From Rhytidiadelphus loreus (lineage: Eukaryota > Streptophyta > Bryopsida > Hypnales > Hylocomiaceae): DNA of 64,000 nucleotides. Location: contig OX344765.1 of assembly GCA_947034895.1 (NCBI GenBank), positions 22,635,001 through 22,699,000 on the forward strand, given 5' to 3'. The translations under genes and the position numbers were made by a program. The notes under the pieces are model-generated. The model did no database searches. It was not told where the DNA came from and was given only the letters and a program-made list of their open reading frames with translations. Shown one piece after another: positions 35,695 to 49,740 of this stretch (position 1 is the stretch's first letter; every line of letters starts with the position of its first letter).

Positions 35695-38600
35695 CTAGTC
35701 TAAGGAATTGTACTTTGTAGTGGAAAGATATCTCTTGGGATTATCTTGCAAGGGGATCCACATTGGGTCCCATTGATCCTTCTCATCCTCCGTCATGTAG
35801 TCCGTGATAGTATAGTTGGTCCAAGCCATATGTCTCTCATTTAGCATTGACAACCTATCCGCCTCTTTTGCGGCCTCCTCCGATGTTTCTAATACACACA
35901 CAATGCAATTCATGATATTAAGTTCATGAGAACAACTAATATATAATTTTCATACTCTCCTCTAGAGCCATGTGATCCAACTTTCATATATCTAAAAGAG
36001 CAAGTCGTTTATATGAGATCAATTGTTTCAATTTAATGTATCCATTCAAACACAATGAACTCAATGGTTGAATATATCAAACATCATGAATGCATTGGCT
36101 CCATGCAATGTATGTCTAGTTTGTAAGATTGGGTACCATATGTGGATGTGTCTTTTGTGCCATTGCCAACATTAGGATCCGTCACTCCTTTGGCAAGGGG
36201 AATGTCGCAAAACCATCGGATTTTTCCTTTATCAATCCCTCGAGCATTTCTGCAAGCACACAACACCTTGAATTGAGTTTCTCATTTGAACATTAGAAGA
36301 CATTTACGCTAAATTGCACAACAAATTCAATAAAAACAAACAAAAGGCATGTCCATATATCATTCTATCAAGGCCATATTTCATGTAGAATGAAAGAGGT
36401 CATGTTCTCACTTTCTAAATTTGATGTTCCTATATCTTGGAATTAAAGAATCGGAAGGCAAAACTTTGCTTCGAAAGTACTCCCTTCCCCTGTTCCAATA
36501 TATCAAGTACAAATAATTTAGAAACCATTTCAACAAGGTGGCATCCATTGATGTCATTTCATCCTTGATTTGTATCTACAGTCAAGGAGATTGCACAACA
36601 TACATCACTCTAAATCGTCCCTTCAAATGAACCCCAATTTCTCAAAAGAAACTTGTCAACTTGTTTTTTCTTGTAGAGAGTATATAGTTAGATGGAACCA
36701 AACAATTATAAATAATAGGGCTTACATGGGGACATGGAATATACAATTATGGACCCCTAATTCTTTTCATTGTCACGTTTTGATGCTTCCAATCAAAAAC
36801 ATAATAATCAAGTAGGTAGTTTTAGAAATGAAGGGGGACTTACTTGAGCCTCAAATGGGCCACCAAATCCACTCGAGGAAGTTCTCCCCAAACAACCGCA
36901 TCCATTTCAATGGAGTCCCTATCTTCCTACAATGGCAAATGACAATAATGAATCAATTCTTTAAATTGTCTTTAGAGAAATAATACCACAATTATGGAAA
37001 ATAAATGGGATGGACTTGGATTATTGTTTCCTTTAGCTACACATAATTGATAATTATCAAAGTTGTTGTTCTCTAAACTATAGTATATTTCATAGGAATC
37101 CCTAAAAATACATAAACTAAATTCTATTTTATAAAATGTGGATTTGGAGCAAGTTAGTGTTCAATTCTTTTTATATGCATTATTGTAATGTTGTTATAAA
37201 TATTTATTTATAAATTAATGTAGAAGGGCTCTAAAATAATACAACTAGATGGAATAAACAAGAAACCAATCCAACAAGTGGCTCACAATAAGCACACAAC
37301 ATCCCAAACCAAGGCCTTCCTACCCAAAGCAAGCAACATGGTCTTACCATATTAATGCACGACTCCTCGCCTTCATGGACAAATGCAAATAGATTGAAGG
37401 CATACCATGCTTCCCTTTCATTTGAAAATTCTCCTGTGTATCCAAGTTTTGCAACGATAGTTTGTTAATCTATTTGGTTAAGGACAAGAAATGGGGTGTA
37501 CTTCAATGATCTACACTAGAAATCAAATACAATTTTCACGTTGAAAAATAATAGTGCATTGTTGTAGATGGCATGTAAATTATTACCAATAGTCAAAAAC
37601 GTTTTATTGGATTCCAAAAGATCTTTGGGCCTAAAGTAGGCAACAAAACTTTCCCTCCCTCCTTGACGCCTATTCAACATTTTCACCACCACCAATCTTG
37701 ATTGAGTCTTATGAATTTACTTGCTAAAATGAATAATGCACCATCTTATTTGGAACCAAATCCTACTAAAAGCCCAAATAATGGTAAGGTTGCACTAATC
37801 TAATAGTCAAGGTTTTCATTCCAACGCATTTATGGTCATGGGAAGCTCATATATGAGACATTGGTATTGCTAGCAAGTTGGCATCTACTTGCTCTTATGA
37901 GTTTAATGAAGTGGTTTTGGTGATTCAACTTAAGTTCAAAGTTGTGACACTATAGTGCCAAATGAGTGTTATGGACACCCAATGGACAGAGAGTGGTAGC
38001 AATTATAAAGCTAAGGGTCAAGAATTCCAAATACATACCGTTTCACACCATGTTGCTTGAATCGGGATTGCCTTGGTTGTTTTTTGTTGGTCTTGCACCC
38101 TTCAAAACTTTTGCTAGTGGTTGCAATCATCCCTTCTACCATTGGACCATCCACTTCTCCATCTTTAGAGATGTCTTTCTCATTCGCTAGACGACTCATC
38201 CATTGGGATTGTGTGAACAAAAACGTTCCTGCATCAAGTAGAGGATGTGGAGCATTGCCCTCTAGAGTCTCCATCAAGCCACTAAGCATGGAGGGAGCCG
38301 TGTCTCCATTGCCATTGCTAGATGATCCCGTGTCTACAAAATCAACTTCATTTGGACTTGTTGCCCTTCTCAATGCATTCAAGCGTAATACGGATTGGGG
38401 TGATAGAGGTTGACCCACTCGTGCTATCTTTGGCATAGTCCATGCTTCATCATTTGCACCATCACCAATAATAGGTTCAAAGATGGGTGTTGCCTCCATC
38501 ATGTCATTATTCACCTCCGCCAAACTAAAACAAGGTGGCTCGTCCATCCATGGTCTTTTTCTAGTAGGGTTGTTATTGTCTCTAAGATTTGGAGTAGCGA

Positions 38601-40194
38601 CCATTGTCTCTTGTGCCATTTGTTGTCCTTCCAAGTCATAGTGGGATGCTCCAATATGTGCATGTGTTGTATCCAATTCAAATTGCACATGATTGTCTTC
38701 CAACGTTTCATGACCATCAACTTGCATCACTGAAGCCAATTCTCCACTACCACTACTATTGTCTACAACCTCCATCCTCGTATCAATCGCTTCGTGATTA
38801 GTTGGCACAATTGTTGCTTCACAATCTACACCATCATCGATAAGTTTCATCCAACCATGAGGCCCTAGCTTGAATGCTTGGTTGCTCTTCAACAAGTCTC
38901 CAAACATTGCAAATACGTCATCGATTGGAGAGGTGCCCAAATCATTTGGAAGAGGTCCAAAAGATTGGGATTTCCCATCATGCAAATGTACTCCATCTTA
39001 TGTGGGTTCAGAAATATGATTACCATGTTGAAGTTCAAGACAAGTGGTTGGCATCCATGGAGCAAGTCCTTCATCATTGTGAATAGCTCCAAGACTTGTA
39101 CCAACAAAGTCTACCAAATGGCATAATTCTCCTCGCTCTATTATCTTTTTGTTGGTCCCCCCTTCACATAATGTACCAATCTTAAGTAGCATAGTCCCCG
39201 CATCCTCTTCAACTACAGCTTCAGAAACTTGCCCTTTCACCTCCGGAATATGAAAACCCAAAGTTGGATCAATACCAGCTTCTACCGCTACAATATCACA
39301 ACTAGAAAGGATGGTTGGCGGCGCACAAATACTTTGACCTTCATTTGCATCATGGGCCTTACTAATCACCCAAAACTCCCCTACACTCCAAATATCAAAA
39401 CAAGACTTTCCAAGTCCTCTTATTTCAATGAACCGCTTGTTCTGGCCATGTATAACACCAATGGCACAATTGTCCTCCCTCATGACCATTTCATCTACGT
39501 CAAATTGAAACAGCCCTTGGGCAATGTAAGCTGTATTTGTGGATTGGATAATGATCCAACGACCCTCCTTACCATCATCGCAAATAGACTTGTAGCCTAC
39601 TCCTATATCATGGCTTTTAAGGAATTCAACTATATTGTCTATTGAATTGGTATATGGCCCCAACGCACCGTAGACAAAATTTATGTCTTCACCCATCGTG
39701 CATGGTCTCATAGTATCGTTGCTAATCTCAAGATGCGGATTCATGCTAAGATGATCTATATACGTATCTACAAATGTTTTGTAGGACCTAGTAATCAACG
39801 TACGAATAATAAGCACTCCAATACTTTGAAAGTCAAGATACTTGTAATCCCTACACTATTCTATATCACACGGTTCTTTAAGAACTGTTCACAACTTGAA
39901 ATCTACCAAAGTTAATGTGATAGGTTTGAACTTTGAAGGGACTTTGTATTGTATACTTTCCTAATCTTTGAAGGAAAAAGACACGGTTTGAAATGAGGCA
40001 CTTACACCTTTCACTCCAACAATATTGTCTAAGCGATAGGCTAAATGAGGGACTATGAGAGACTTACAAATGGGAGACTTCCAACAAACGCCCATGTATT
40101 TATACTTTGCGTTCAATTTTCCAACTACCGAGTCTTGGATTTTGATTGACCATTGCAAGTAGCTTGATTGGGTGGCATGGCACCAATGCTCCAT
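35695..40194 (-). CDS. AP2/ERF-like domain protein, eight exons, left-arm copy
   Basis: This is the mirror copy of the gene at 58,048-62,547; see that entry for domains and splice evidence. Exons in transcript order on the minus strand: 40,194-40,006; 39,840-39,102; 38,990-38,039; 37,669-37,587; 37,433-37,348; 36,926-36,844; 36,249-36,137; 35,888-35,695. Intron 2 is uncertain here too: the same in-frame TAA (39,000-38,998) lies in this copy. The residues of all open frames are identical to those of the right copy, so neither copy shows independent decay. Its 5' end faces the centre of the palindrome. The ends of the two genes are transcribed outward. Confidence 0.65.
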
Positions 40195-41552
40195 CCTTCA
40201 ACCAAAACTATGTGTGTTCCAACATTTACTTGACACTCAAGTTAATATCAATTAGTACGTCATTGCGCCAATCAATCTTAACGCTAAATCATTAGAAACT
40301 CACTAAATTGGATAATTATGCAAATTCTTGAGGCACATTAATACAAATGTTTACAATACTTTTGGTACCATTAGATAGTTTAATGTAGTCTACACTATTT
40401 CCATAGAGTTACAAATAATGTGATTGTCATCCAACTTTCATCTACATTCATTGATATACAAACGATTTTTTATTCCAAATGCATCCCAATGCTTAGATAA
40501 CAAGAATCATGCTTTTTTACATTTTTTTGGAAGAAAATGGATGTGTCAATCATTTGGCATTGTTATCGGTCACATTTGTGTCATATGGTTGAATTTTTTC
40601 GAATTGTAGACCAATGATTTGTGTGATTTGAAGTCTAGTTCTAAATCCATTGGATTCATCCATAGATTGATCAATTTAACCATTAATAGTTGATAATTAT
40701 GATTTTGGCAGAAAAATATTTCACAAAAGTGTGTGTTCTCAAGAATGTCATTATATATGAATTTGTTGAATTGGAATGAATGATGCATGAAGACCAAAGC
40801 ATAAAACATTTGTAATGCTTGTTGCATTTTGGCATCATACAATGCATAGCTAACTCTTCTTGTACCATGACTTTGAAAGTAATGAGCTGAAAAAAAGTTA
40901 GATTTGGCCTTCCAACTATATGATGTATTTTCTTAGGATTTTTGAAATATCAATTACTATTTAGTATGAAAATTTGTTCTTGTTTCACATTTTAGGTTTT
41001 GATGGTTTTGAGGACTTTTGAGAATTTATGTAAACCCAAAATGATGTATCTATAGATAAAGTTTCAAGAAATTTAATTATATAATGATGTTCAATTTGTA
41101 TTTGAAGGGGTATCTAAAAAGAGATTTCTTGTTCCTATGCCATCAACACACAAAATGATGGTTTTCTTGCCAATGTAATTCTAAGCCATCGTAAATACTT
41201 TTTCAGCATTTCTTGGATAGACTTATGCATCCTTTTGGTAGTTTAAGATGTACATCTCGTGGTTAGAATTGTAAAATTTGATTTTTTTATTCTTAAAAAT
41301 GTGTTGAGTAGAAGGTTCCATGAGATAGAACGGAAAACTAAATTATTACTTGCTCTGAGATGGAAAGCTTAGAAAAAAAAAATTCCAATTACTTCCCAAA
41401 AGATATCCAGTAGACAAAAATAAGAAATCTATTCTTATATTCCTTTTCAAATATACAATCAACATCACTATAGAAATTGATTTTGTGAAGGTAATCTCTA
41501 GGTTCATCATTTTGGATAAATGAATTGTTATACTACATGAAAACACACTTCA
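40195..41552. other. Upstream region of the left AP2-like gene
   Basis: An AT-rich presumed promoter region between the ATG and the nearest TTAA element. The frame at 40,570-40,842 (-) and its overlapping neighbour could hold an upstream exon but show no splice signal I trust. It is mirrored at 56,690-58,047. Confidence 0.35.
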
Positions 41553-42442
41553 TCTCTAACGTCCCATGGCCTTTATATCATCAAATTGCTCTCAAATTGC
41601 CATTTTTATTATTGCAAAGTGCAAAAAACCCTTAGAAATTGTTTATTTTGCATATTCAATTATAGGATCTTGCACTAGCCACTAGTATAAGAATGTATAG
41701 AAGAGATTTCAAAATTTTGACCAAGTGGATTCCACAATGATTTGTGTTTGAATTGAAAAAAAATCATTTGTTTTTTTCTACCTTGCTTGATTATATTTTC
41801 AAGCTTTGAATCTTTTTAATTCAAAATTTGAGCACTATCAATATTAGATTTTATTTTTTCTATGCTGAAGGATTTTGTTGAAAGTCTAGGGGAATTTTCT
41901 TGAAGAAAACACTCATTTGATTTTCATTCTTTAGAAAATGTTAAGTAGAAGTAGGCACGAGATTGAAGAAAAATCTAAATTATGAATAAGTCTAAAATGG
42001 AATTGAAATACCATAATTTCAACAATAAGATTAATCTACCAATGGAAAATTATGAAAATTGTTCTAAAAAATTAACCCTATATATTATTTTATCACAAAA
42101 AACTTTGGATTATTCAAAAAACAAGATTGTCTAGAAGTTTCTCATAACTAGTCCAAATATAATCATGAATCAAATCTTTCCATGCAAACAAATATACATT
42201 CTATATGAAACAAAATTTTGAAATTTTGATTTTGATTATTTGTGAATTTTAGGGTGTTGCCCAAGAAGTTTTGTTTTGGGCTTGTTTTCACATAACTTTT
42301 GCTCTCGGACATTGATTTATCCCCCAAAGCTAATTTTTTTTCCTATCTTCAAAGCAAGTTTCAAAAATTATGAAAAAATTGCAACCATAGGAACCTACCC
42401 AAAATCCAGTATGTCTCCCCAAAAGACAATGGGACTTAGGAG
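41553..42442 (-). mobile_element. TTAA-type element E1, left-arm copy (890 bp)
   Basis: Mirror of 55,800-56,689. The end at 42,442 is well kept (GACTTAGGAG then TTAA at 42,443-42,446). The other end is decayed (TTCATCTCTAACGTCCC, TTAA to TTCA). The interior has the E1 blocks 'acaatgggacttag', 'ggaacctaccc' and 'tttgctctcggaca'. Confidence 0.6.
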
Positions 42443-42446
42443 TTAA

Positions 42447-43937
42447 GACACTTTATAATCGTGTTGCATGCATCATATGTGAAGTAGAGGCTGGTAAAAT
42501 GGGTGAACCATTTCGGAACCTTGTCCATTTTACCAACCTTTAGTACTCTGCTTTATTCATGATTATAGAGAGTTTTGTAGGATTAACATTTTGTAGAAAC
42601 AAGAGTTAATATGTAGATATTTTCATTAGAAAATAAACACTACCTTGTTTTTTGACCTTTTATTAAAATTCCATTGCACAATTTGACCATTTTTGTCCAA
42701 TATTCTTTCATTATTTTCCAATACATAGTAAGTAACTTGGCACATTAACTTGATGTCTTCTAAGTCAATTTTTAGTGAAGTAATTCATTTATGATTTTAA
42801 GGAAAAAATAGAATTTTTTATTTATTGTCAAATGTGAATATTGTATTAATACATGATGATTCTAATTCCAACCTAGAAAATTTATTTTAAAGTTCAAAAT
42901 TGAATTTTACCATCAAACATTTATTTCAAATCTTTTTGTCTTTAAAGGACGAATGAATACTTCAAAGTCCAAAAATGTCCAATTTTGATTTACAAAAAAG
43001 CTTAAGGAACCAAAGACATCAAAGAGTTTGTGGGCTTTTTATTCCCGCCCTTGGAATAACATGTACACAACTAGGTTCTAAGTGTCTTTGTCGTATAAAA
43101 TCCTAATGGGTGTCTAAAGGTGTAATCCAATTACACCTTCCAAGCATTGGATCTTTGATGTTGGTTTCTACTTTGAACTTCCCTAGTTGCAACCACTAAC
43201 CAAATCAGAATGAATTAGTAATTATGGCTAACTTTAGCTATGACAACCAAAACTGAAGATTGATAAAGGTTAGTCGAGAAAGAAAGTTAAGTAGCCTAAA
43301 TTGTAGAGATTGTTTAGCCCTTTCCAAAATGATTAAGAACTCTAAATTTGACTTAATTCTCTAAAAGATATTCAAGGATGAAATTTGACCCTAAAATTAG
43401 TGTCTAAAACTTCATTTGTCAATTTCTAACATTCTAACAATTGAAATTCACTTTTGGTTTTGGATTGATTTTTCTATTTTAAATCTTCTACGTAAATTAT
43501 GAGTTTCACTTTGATTAGTCAAAGTTTGTAGAATTTCATCCAAAATTGTTTCAAGCTAAGTCAAATTTCATCCTACTCTATTTTGTTTGTTATAAAGTTG
43601 TTTTCTAAGTTTTAAATAGTTTTGGATACATTGAAGTATCTTCTATGCAATTCTAAACCTAATTTGTTCTTTTATTATCTTTTGACTTTGAGTGTAAATT
43701 CTTAATTGATTCTTACTACTTCTTTGGACTTTTGATTTTACTTCTACTTTTAGAGTTAAGTAATTTTATCTTAAGGTCCTGATTTTACCTCTCTAAAAAG
43801 ACAAAACACTTCTAATTTTGACCTTCTCAATAAAAATGACTTATGGATGAAGTTTGATTGTCATCAAGTTTCATCCATCAATTTTTTTACCTTTGACTTT
43901 TAAAATTACTTTTAACTTTCACCTTTTGACTTCTACT
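42447..43937. other. Arm DNA between E1 and E2, no gene seen (left copy)
   Basis: It is AT-rich and pyrimidine-biased on +, with recurring short words such as 'atgaagtttga' and 'aaacttcat'. There is no exon-like frame. It is mirrored at 54,305-55,795. Confidence 0.4.
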
Positions 43938-43941
43938 TTAA

Positions 43942-44865
43942 CCGCTAAAAGACCAACATGCATTTTTTGGCAACATAGAAATTTTGGGCAAGTACGTGTG
44001 CCTAGAGATTTGCATATTTTAGGCTCAAATTTTAATAGAAGGTGGAGACAAGGAATATCTTTCATGTGCACTAAACTTCATGACATTTGGAAATATGGGT
44101 AAAAAGTTATGGCCTAGTATGTTATTTTTTTTGTAAATGGGCAGTTTGGGAAAATCAGAAAAAATCACCCTTTTTTAGAAATAAAAATTTGAAATTGTTT
44201 TTTTAGAGTTATATATACATGGAAAGCTTTGAAGCATTCCATTTTGATCAATGAGTCAAAAATTATGAGGAGTTTTAGTTTGCGGGTTGTTATGGATTCT
44301 CTATTCTAAAATAAACTTTGAAGTCCTTTATTCAACTCAATTTTCAATATTTTTGGAAAAAATAAAATCATTGGATGTAGATTGTTTATTACAACACTTC
44401 AACCATTGGGATTGGCATTTTTCAATTCCATAAATAAATTGTTAACAATTTAGTATTTTGAATCATTCTCCACTTCTTTTTACTTATTATTTTTTTCCTA
44501 TATGTTGTACAATTCCAAATGATCTAAAAATTTTCAAGCATGTAGCCAAGGCTTGCCTTGAAGAACAAATCCAAAGAAGCACCACTATTTTGGACATTTC
44601 TTCATACAAATGTGATCTTGTGAAGTGTAGCTGCCCGATTTTTGTAGGGCCAAAAAAAAGATTTCTATGAATTTGAAAACTCATATCTTACAATCCACGT
44701 GGTGGAAATTTCTGAAATTTTTTCCATGTGTTTTCAAATCAGCATACTACAAGACCCTTACGTTACATGTGTCTAAAAATGCTTTTTCCCAAAATTTGGT
44801 ACTTTGAATTAGAAATGGCAGTTTTGGAGTGTTTTTGGTGAAAACACAGTCATGATCCTTAGGGG
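43942..44865 (-). mobile_element. TTAA-flanked element E2, left-arm copy (924 bp)
   Basis: Mirror of 53,377-54,300, with TTAA at 43,938-43,941 and 44,866-44,869. The ends are CCGCTAAAAGACCAACATG and ATGATCCTTAGGGG. Non-coding. Confidence 0.65.
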
Positions 44866-44869
44866 TTAA

Positions 44870-46642
44870 TCTAGATTCTAAGATTTCCTCTTGGATTCTT
44901 TTGGATTTTTTTCTACTTTTCATCTACTTTTAACTCTAACTTTCATCCAAGCGTTCCTTTTGGAGTTTTAATCAATTTTTTATGGTTAATATATTTTTGA
45001 AGAGCCAATGAAAATTTCTAACTATTTTTACTTTTTTTTTGTGGTGGTGGTTACAATTGTCCTAATGGTCTGCCCTTAATTCTAAATTTTATTTCTTGTG
45101 TTTTTGATTTTATTTCTTATGTTTTTGATTTTAATTCAAATTTTGGGGTGAAAATCAAATGTATGAGGGAGAGGAATTCAAAAATGTATCTCAAATTTAG
45201 TAGCTTTGATTTCTCTATCTTCATTCACCAATATTATAACATCATTGTAAACTTGATCAAGCTCCATTTTGATTTCTTTGTATTTGAATGTGGTATTTTG
45301 TAAACTTGTGCAAGAGACTTAAAGAAGCCTGAATCTTTTTCCTCCCCCTTTTCTTTTTCTTTTAAGATATTTTATCCAAACCAAATCTAATTTGCTAATT
45401 GTTGGCTACTTGTCCAAAAAGTCATCCAAACTTACAAACAAGCTTGTTAACTTTCTCCCACTAATAACTAACTTCTAGAACTTCTCCAAAGTCAAACTAT
45501 TTTTTTATTTGTTTTTTACCTTCATCTTCTAATCAAAATATAACTATGGTTTAAAAAGTCAAACTATTCTTTGTGAGTGGACCAAAATTGATTTTGAAAC
45601 CTACTTGCAACCAAACCATATGACTCTTAAGTTTTCCAAACTTTGTATTTAGTTTGTTGTTTGCAATTGAAGTTGGAAAGTTGCAACACGTGAGATCCAA
45701 AACAAAGCTTGGAGAATTTGAGCTTCAACTCATTATGCAAAGAGAGCTTCAATTCAATATGTGCTAGAGGCCCAAGGTATGCCTAGTTGACTTTTAGGTA
45801 ATTGAGTTTTGAAATCAAACACAAACATAGTTGACTTGATCTAACTCCTTTTCACCTCAATTCTTGATTTTACTTTCTTACTTTTCAAAGTTTCAACCTT
45901 GTTGGACACAGTTTGAACTTTCAATCTTTCAATTTTTGAAAATTGCACTTTGGTTGCAAATCCTTGATCTCCTAATATTTTCTACCATTGGAATTTTATA
46001 AAATCAATTCCTATTTGGATAAATTCCAAGCATTCCTTCCTCTCAGACCTTGGACTTTGGAAACTATACTTTGCGTGACAATTTTTCAACCTTCTCCTTT
46101 GACGCAAACGTGAAAAGTTATAAAAACTAGTCTTTATTTGACAAAGTTTAAACTTCTAACACCCTTCTGCCTTTTGAAATAAGAAAACTAGCCTCCATTG
46201 GACAAATCTTGAGTTTTCTTTGAAAAATCGAAAATATGAAAAATTGAAAGTGTCAAAAATAAAAATAAATCCTCCAAAATTAGTAAAGTTGAAGATCAAA
46301 TGTGGAGTTGACTAGTGTATCAAGAGCACTTGGAGTTGGATTGAATTCAAAGAGGGATCTTTTCTTACTCCCTTATACCTATCAAAGAGCCTAGGCTAGT
46401 TATATTTCATAGAAAAGTCAAACTCCCAGAGTTGAATTTTTACTTAGATTTGGTGTTAGGTTGGTGCTAGGATTCTTTTCAAATTTGGTGAAAGAAAAAA
46501 GGGGTAAGGATTTCTTCATACTAAAAATGTCTTTTTGAACCAACATAGAAGTCAAAATTTGAAAAATTAGGATGAAAATCCTAGATGATAAGTTTACCTT
46601 GTAGAAATAAGAAGAGGTGGGTGCCCCTGGAGGAATGCTCCT
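44870..46642. other. Inner part of the left arm, no gene seen
   Basis: AT-rich, with runs of pyrimidines on the + strand. Short frames only. It is mirrored at 51,600-53,372. Confidence 0.4.
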
Positions 46643-48916
46643 TTGAAACCCTAAAATCCTAAAACCACAACAGCCCCTACGCACGTGCGAATTTTGTTTT
46701 GAGGTTGTTCCCGGCCGGTAGAAAGGAAAGAGCTGCTTCTCTTTAATTATTGGCAGCCAAGGAATCTTTCACATGTGAGGGAATCTTGGCAAATTGATTC
46801 ATGGTTGACTTGTTTGTATCCTTCTGATCCTAGAGGACCATTTGATGGTCGTAGATTCCTTCGGTTGACTTGTCGACACCTACATGCTACCAATTAGGGT
46901 TCCTAATATTTCATCGATGGATTGGGGAAATTAGAACCTATCTTTGGAGATTTACTTAAGGATCTCTCTATCTCTCCTAGGACCAATTTAGCCAAGTATC
47001 GTCACATGCACTGGTTTTAAGGCTATTTTGGATAAGTTCCCTATAAGCTAGTTGTCCTCCACTACTTTGTGGTTTTAACCTATGTACAAGTGGATTTTGG
47101 GGGTGTTCTAAGGGAGAAAGGTTATTTATGACCAAAAGCTATACTGGCATGTGACATAACTATTTTGGTTCTACACTCTTTTCTGTATTTTTTGTATAAT
47201 ATTATGATTTCAAATGCAACAATCTAAAAAAAAGAAAACTATGTGTCCCAAGTGACGAATTTGAGGCTCACATGTATTGGATGCAAAAATTGTCCAAAAA
47301 TTGATTGACAGACTTGCTTTGGGTATGGAAAAAAAACTCTTCAAAAACTAAAATAAACTTTGGGAAGCAGAAGAGTTGCATAAATTCAAAGTAGGAAGTC
47401 AAGTAGGAAAGGGTTTAGAGGAATATAATAGGATAAAATAATTAGTAGTCTTTCAAAGTAGCAAAATAACTCTCAATTTGATATTGAAGAGGTAGGAGGA
47501 GAGAAGCCACTTAAAACAAACCTAGTGCTAGAGTGGAGGAGAAGAATGAGTGATACAAATGAGGATTGAGGATTTAAAGAGGAATTTGAGAAAGTAGACA
47601 AAGAATTAGAGATTAGGAGGAAATCTTGAAGAATCAATTTAAACCATAAAACCTCTTGATAGAGATAGGTAAGGTTCAAGTCAATTATTATCTCAAAAAT
47701 TGCATCAAATATTCCATTCCCCTCAAATTCAACCTTTGGATTACAAGTAATGAAGTTAGAATAGTGTGGAAAGGAAAGAAGTAGAGAAAAAGAAAAGAAG
47801 TGTTGGTTTAGAATTTTCATCAATTGTATTTTCAAACCTACTTTAAGCCGTGGGCAAAATTGCCAATCTACTCCAAAATGATGGAAAGTTTGAAGGTCTT
47901 TTTGACCACCTTCTAGATGAGGCAAATTTCAAGGTAAGACACTAACTACTCTAATGTCTATTCAATTTCTTTTATTAGTCATTTTCACACTTAGCCGAAT
48001 TACAAGTGCAAGTCGGAATGCCAAGATTAGGCCTTTTCCAAAGTTCAAATAGAAAATATTATAGAGTTTGTTTAGAGGTTCACAAAAATGTATGGCACTA
48101 AGAAATTGAAGTTAAATTGAGAAGATATTAGTGGATGAAGGTTAGGCTTCATAATGGATGAAAATTCATCGATTTTATCCAAAAGGAACAAGAATGGAAA
48201 TTTAGATAGTGTTAGAAATCTAAAAGTCAAAAGTGAAATAGAGAGTTACTTTTGAATTGCAAATTGGTAGAAAACCACGGAAGAAGTTTGAAGCACAGAT
48301 TAGCAATCAAACTTCATCCACTCATAACTTTCACTAGGAAAGTTCAAATCTAGAGTTCTTTAGAAATATGAATAGGTAATACTAGGATCTATAAGGAACT
48401 AAATTCAAAATTCTAATAATAGTAAATTATTAGAAGGAATTTTGAACCTTAGAAACAAAGTAGGAAGTAGACTAGAACCTTTTGAAGACAACAAATTGAA
48501 ACTTAAAAATATAATTAGGTAGAAGAACCTTAGAAAAATTCAAAGTTACTTCAACCTTGAGAAAATACCTAAAATTCTAGTAGTTATAGAAGGATGAAGT
48601 TTAGAACAAGAAATAGATGAAGTCACTTAAAAATCATTCATTGAAGTCTAAATTTTGAACATGACTAGAGTTACTAACATAAAGTCAAGGTCCAAAATTC
48701 TTGGTTAATAAAAATAGAAAAGATGTCAAAAAGAGTGGATGAAGTTTAGATAGCCTCTTAAAGACTAAAACTTCATCTAGTCATAATTTCATGCAGGAAT
48801 CTCCAAATCTTACAAATCTTATGTTATCAAAAATGGTGTGAACTACACTACAAATTAAATTACCTAAATTTAGACTATAGATATTTTTATTAGAAAACCA
48901 CAACAGCCCCTGGAAG

Positions 48917-48947
48917 AACCCTAAAACCCTAAACCCTAAAACCCTAC
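48917..48947 (+). repeat. Short interstitial telomere-like run (CCCTAAA type)
   Basis: Four consecutive imperfect CCCTAAA/CCCTAAAA units. The plant telomere repeat is CCCTAAA. The same word is common as a 'telo-box' near plant promoters, so this need not be a telomere relic. Confidence 0.6.
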
Positions 48948-49502
48948 CACACATCCTTGTGGTCCTCTTGTCTTGTACTAACCCTAGAATTATCCTCCAC
49001 TGTACCTTGGCGATGCCGCTTTGGGGGGCCTCTAGCTTTGAGCTTAAGTCGTAAATCTTGTACGAAACTAATCTCCTTTTGACTAACCCAAGTTTTATGC
49101 GGGCCTCGAGTGTGCATTAGCCACCCTCTTGTTCTAACCCCTCCTATATTATATTAATCCCCATAGGGGCGGCGGAGCTTTGAATCTCCCTTTTTTTACC
49201 AAGTCTTAGAGTGTGTGTGAGGGTGTGTGTTAAATTTTATTTGAACGGTGGAGCTTTGAACCCTTAGGGGGCTAGGAGTCTTAGATTTGGTGTTAAACCC
49301 AAATTGATGGTGGAGCCTTGAACCCACTTACCAGTTAACTCCAAAGTTTAGTTTCCAAAACACATTGGAAAGAAACCAAAGTTTAGCATCAAAAATAGAG
49401 TCTATTAAGTTCTGTTTAAATGCTAAGCTTCAAATCTTACCAAGTTCATTTGGGCTAGTTTTGCTTTACACCTACATTTTAAGTCAGTCTTCAGTTAGAA
49501 CC

Positions 49503-49740
49503 CAGCCCATCGAGACAGCCCAATAGGGGCAACCCATCAGAATAGCCCAACGGGGTCAGTCCATTAGGACAACCCACGAGAGCAACGATCAGGACAGCTA
49601 CGGAAGCAACCCATCGGGACAGTCCAACGAGACAACCCACGGGAGCAGTCTATCGGAACAACCTATGGAAGCAACTCATTCAAAATAGCCCACAGAAGCA
49701 ATTCATTCGGGACAACCTATAGAAGCAACCCACCGATCGG
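49503..49740 (+). repeat. Degenerate minisatellite of ~16-17-bp units
   Basis: About 14 imperfect units of the type 'acaacccatcgggacag', alternating with 'caacccacgggagcag' (cccatcgggacag, cccaacggggtcag, cccacgggagcag). It is GC-richer than the surroundings and confined to the spacer. Confidence 0.7.

Larger units (their letters stand above)
34664..46677 (+). repeat. Left arm of a giant inverted repeat (~12.0 kb)
   Basis: Every position p from 34,664 to 46,644 corresponds to 98,242-p on the other strand of the right arm. All open frames reappear mirrored with identical residues and no coordinate drift, so there is no indel over about 12 kb. Checked homopolymers (for example nine T at about 45,032) match in length. 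Past the one-sided element in the right arm, a further 31 bp (46,647-46,677 against 50,627-50,657) match with one difference. The outer border is at 34,664: base 34,663 no longer pairs with 63,579. Confidence 0.95.

Noticed and set aside
38057..38733. Plus-strand frames opposite exon 3 of the left AP2-like gene (and their mirrors in the right arm)
   Set aside because: They are antisense shadows of the coding exon, and their conservation only reflects the identical arms.
47473..47925. 150-codon minus-strand frame in the palindrome spacer
   Set aside because: The sequence is purine-rich on the plus strand, so the minus frame lacks stops by composition. It gives a low-complexity Leu/Ser/Phe-rich product with no known domain.
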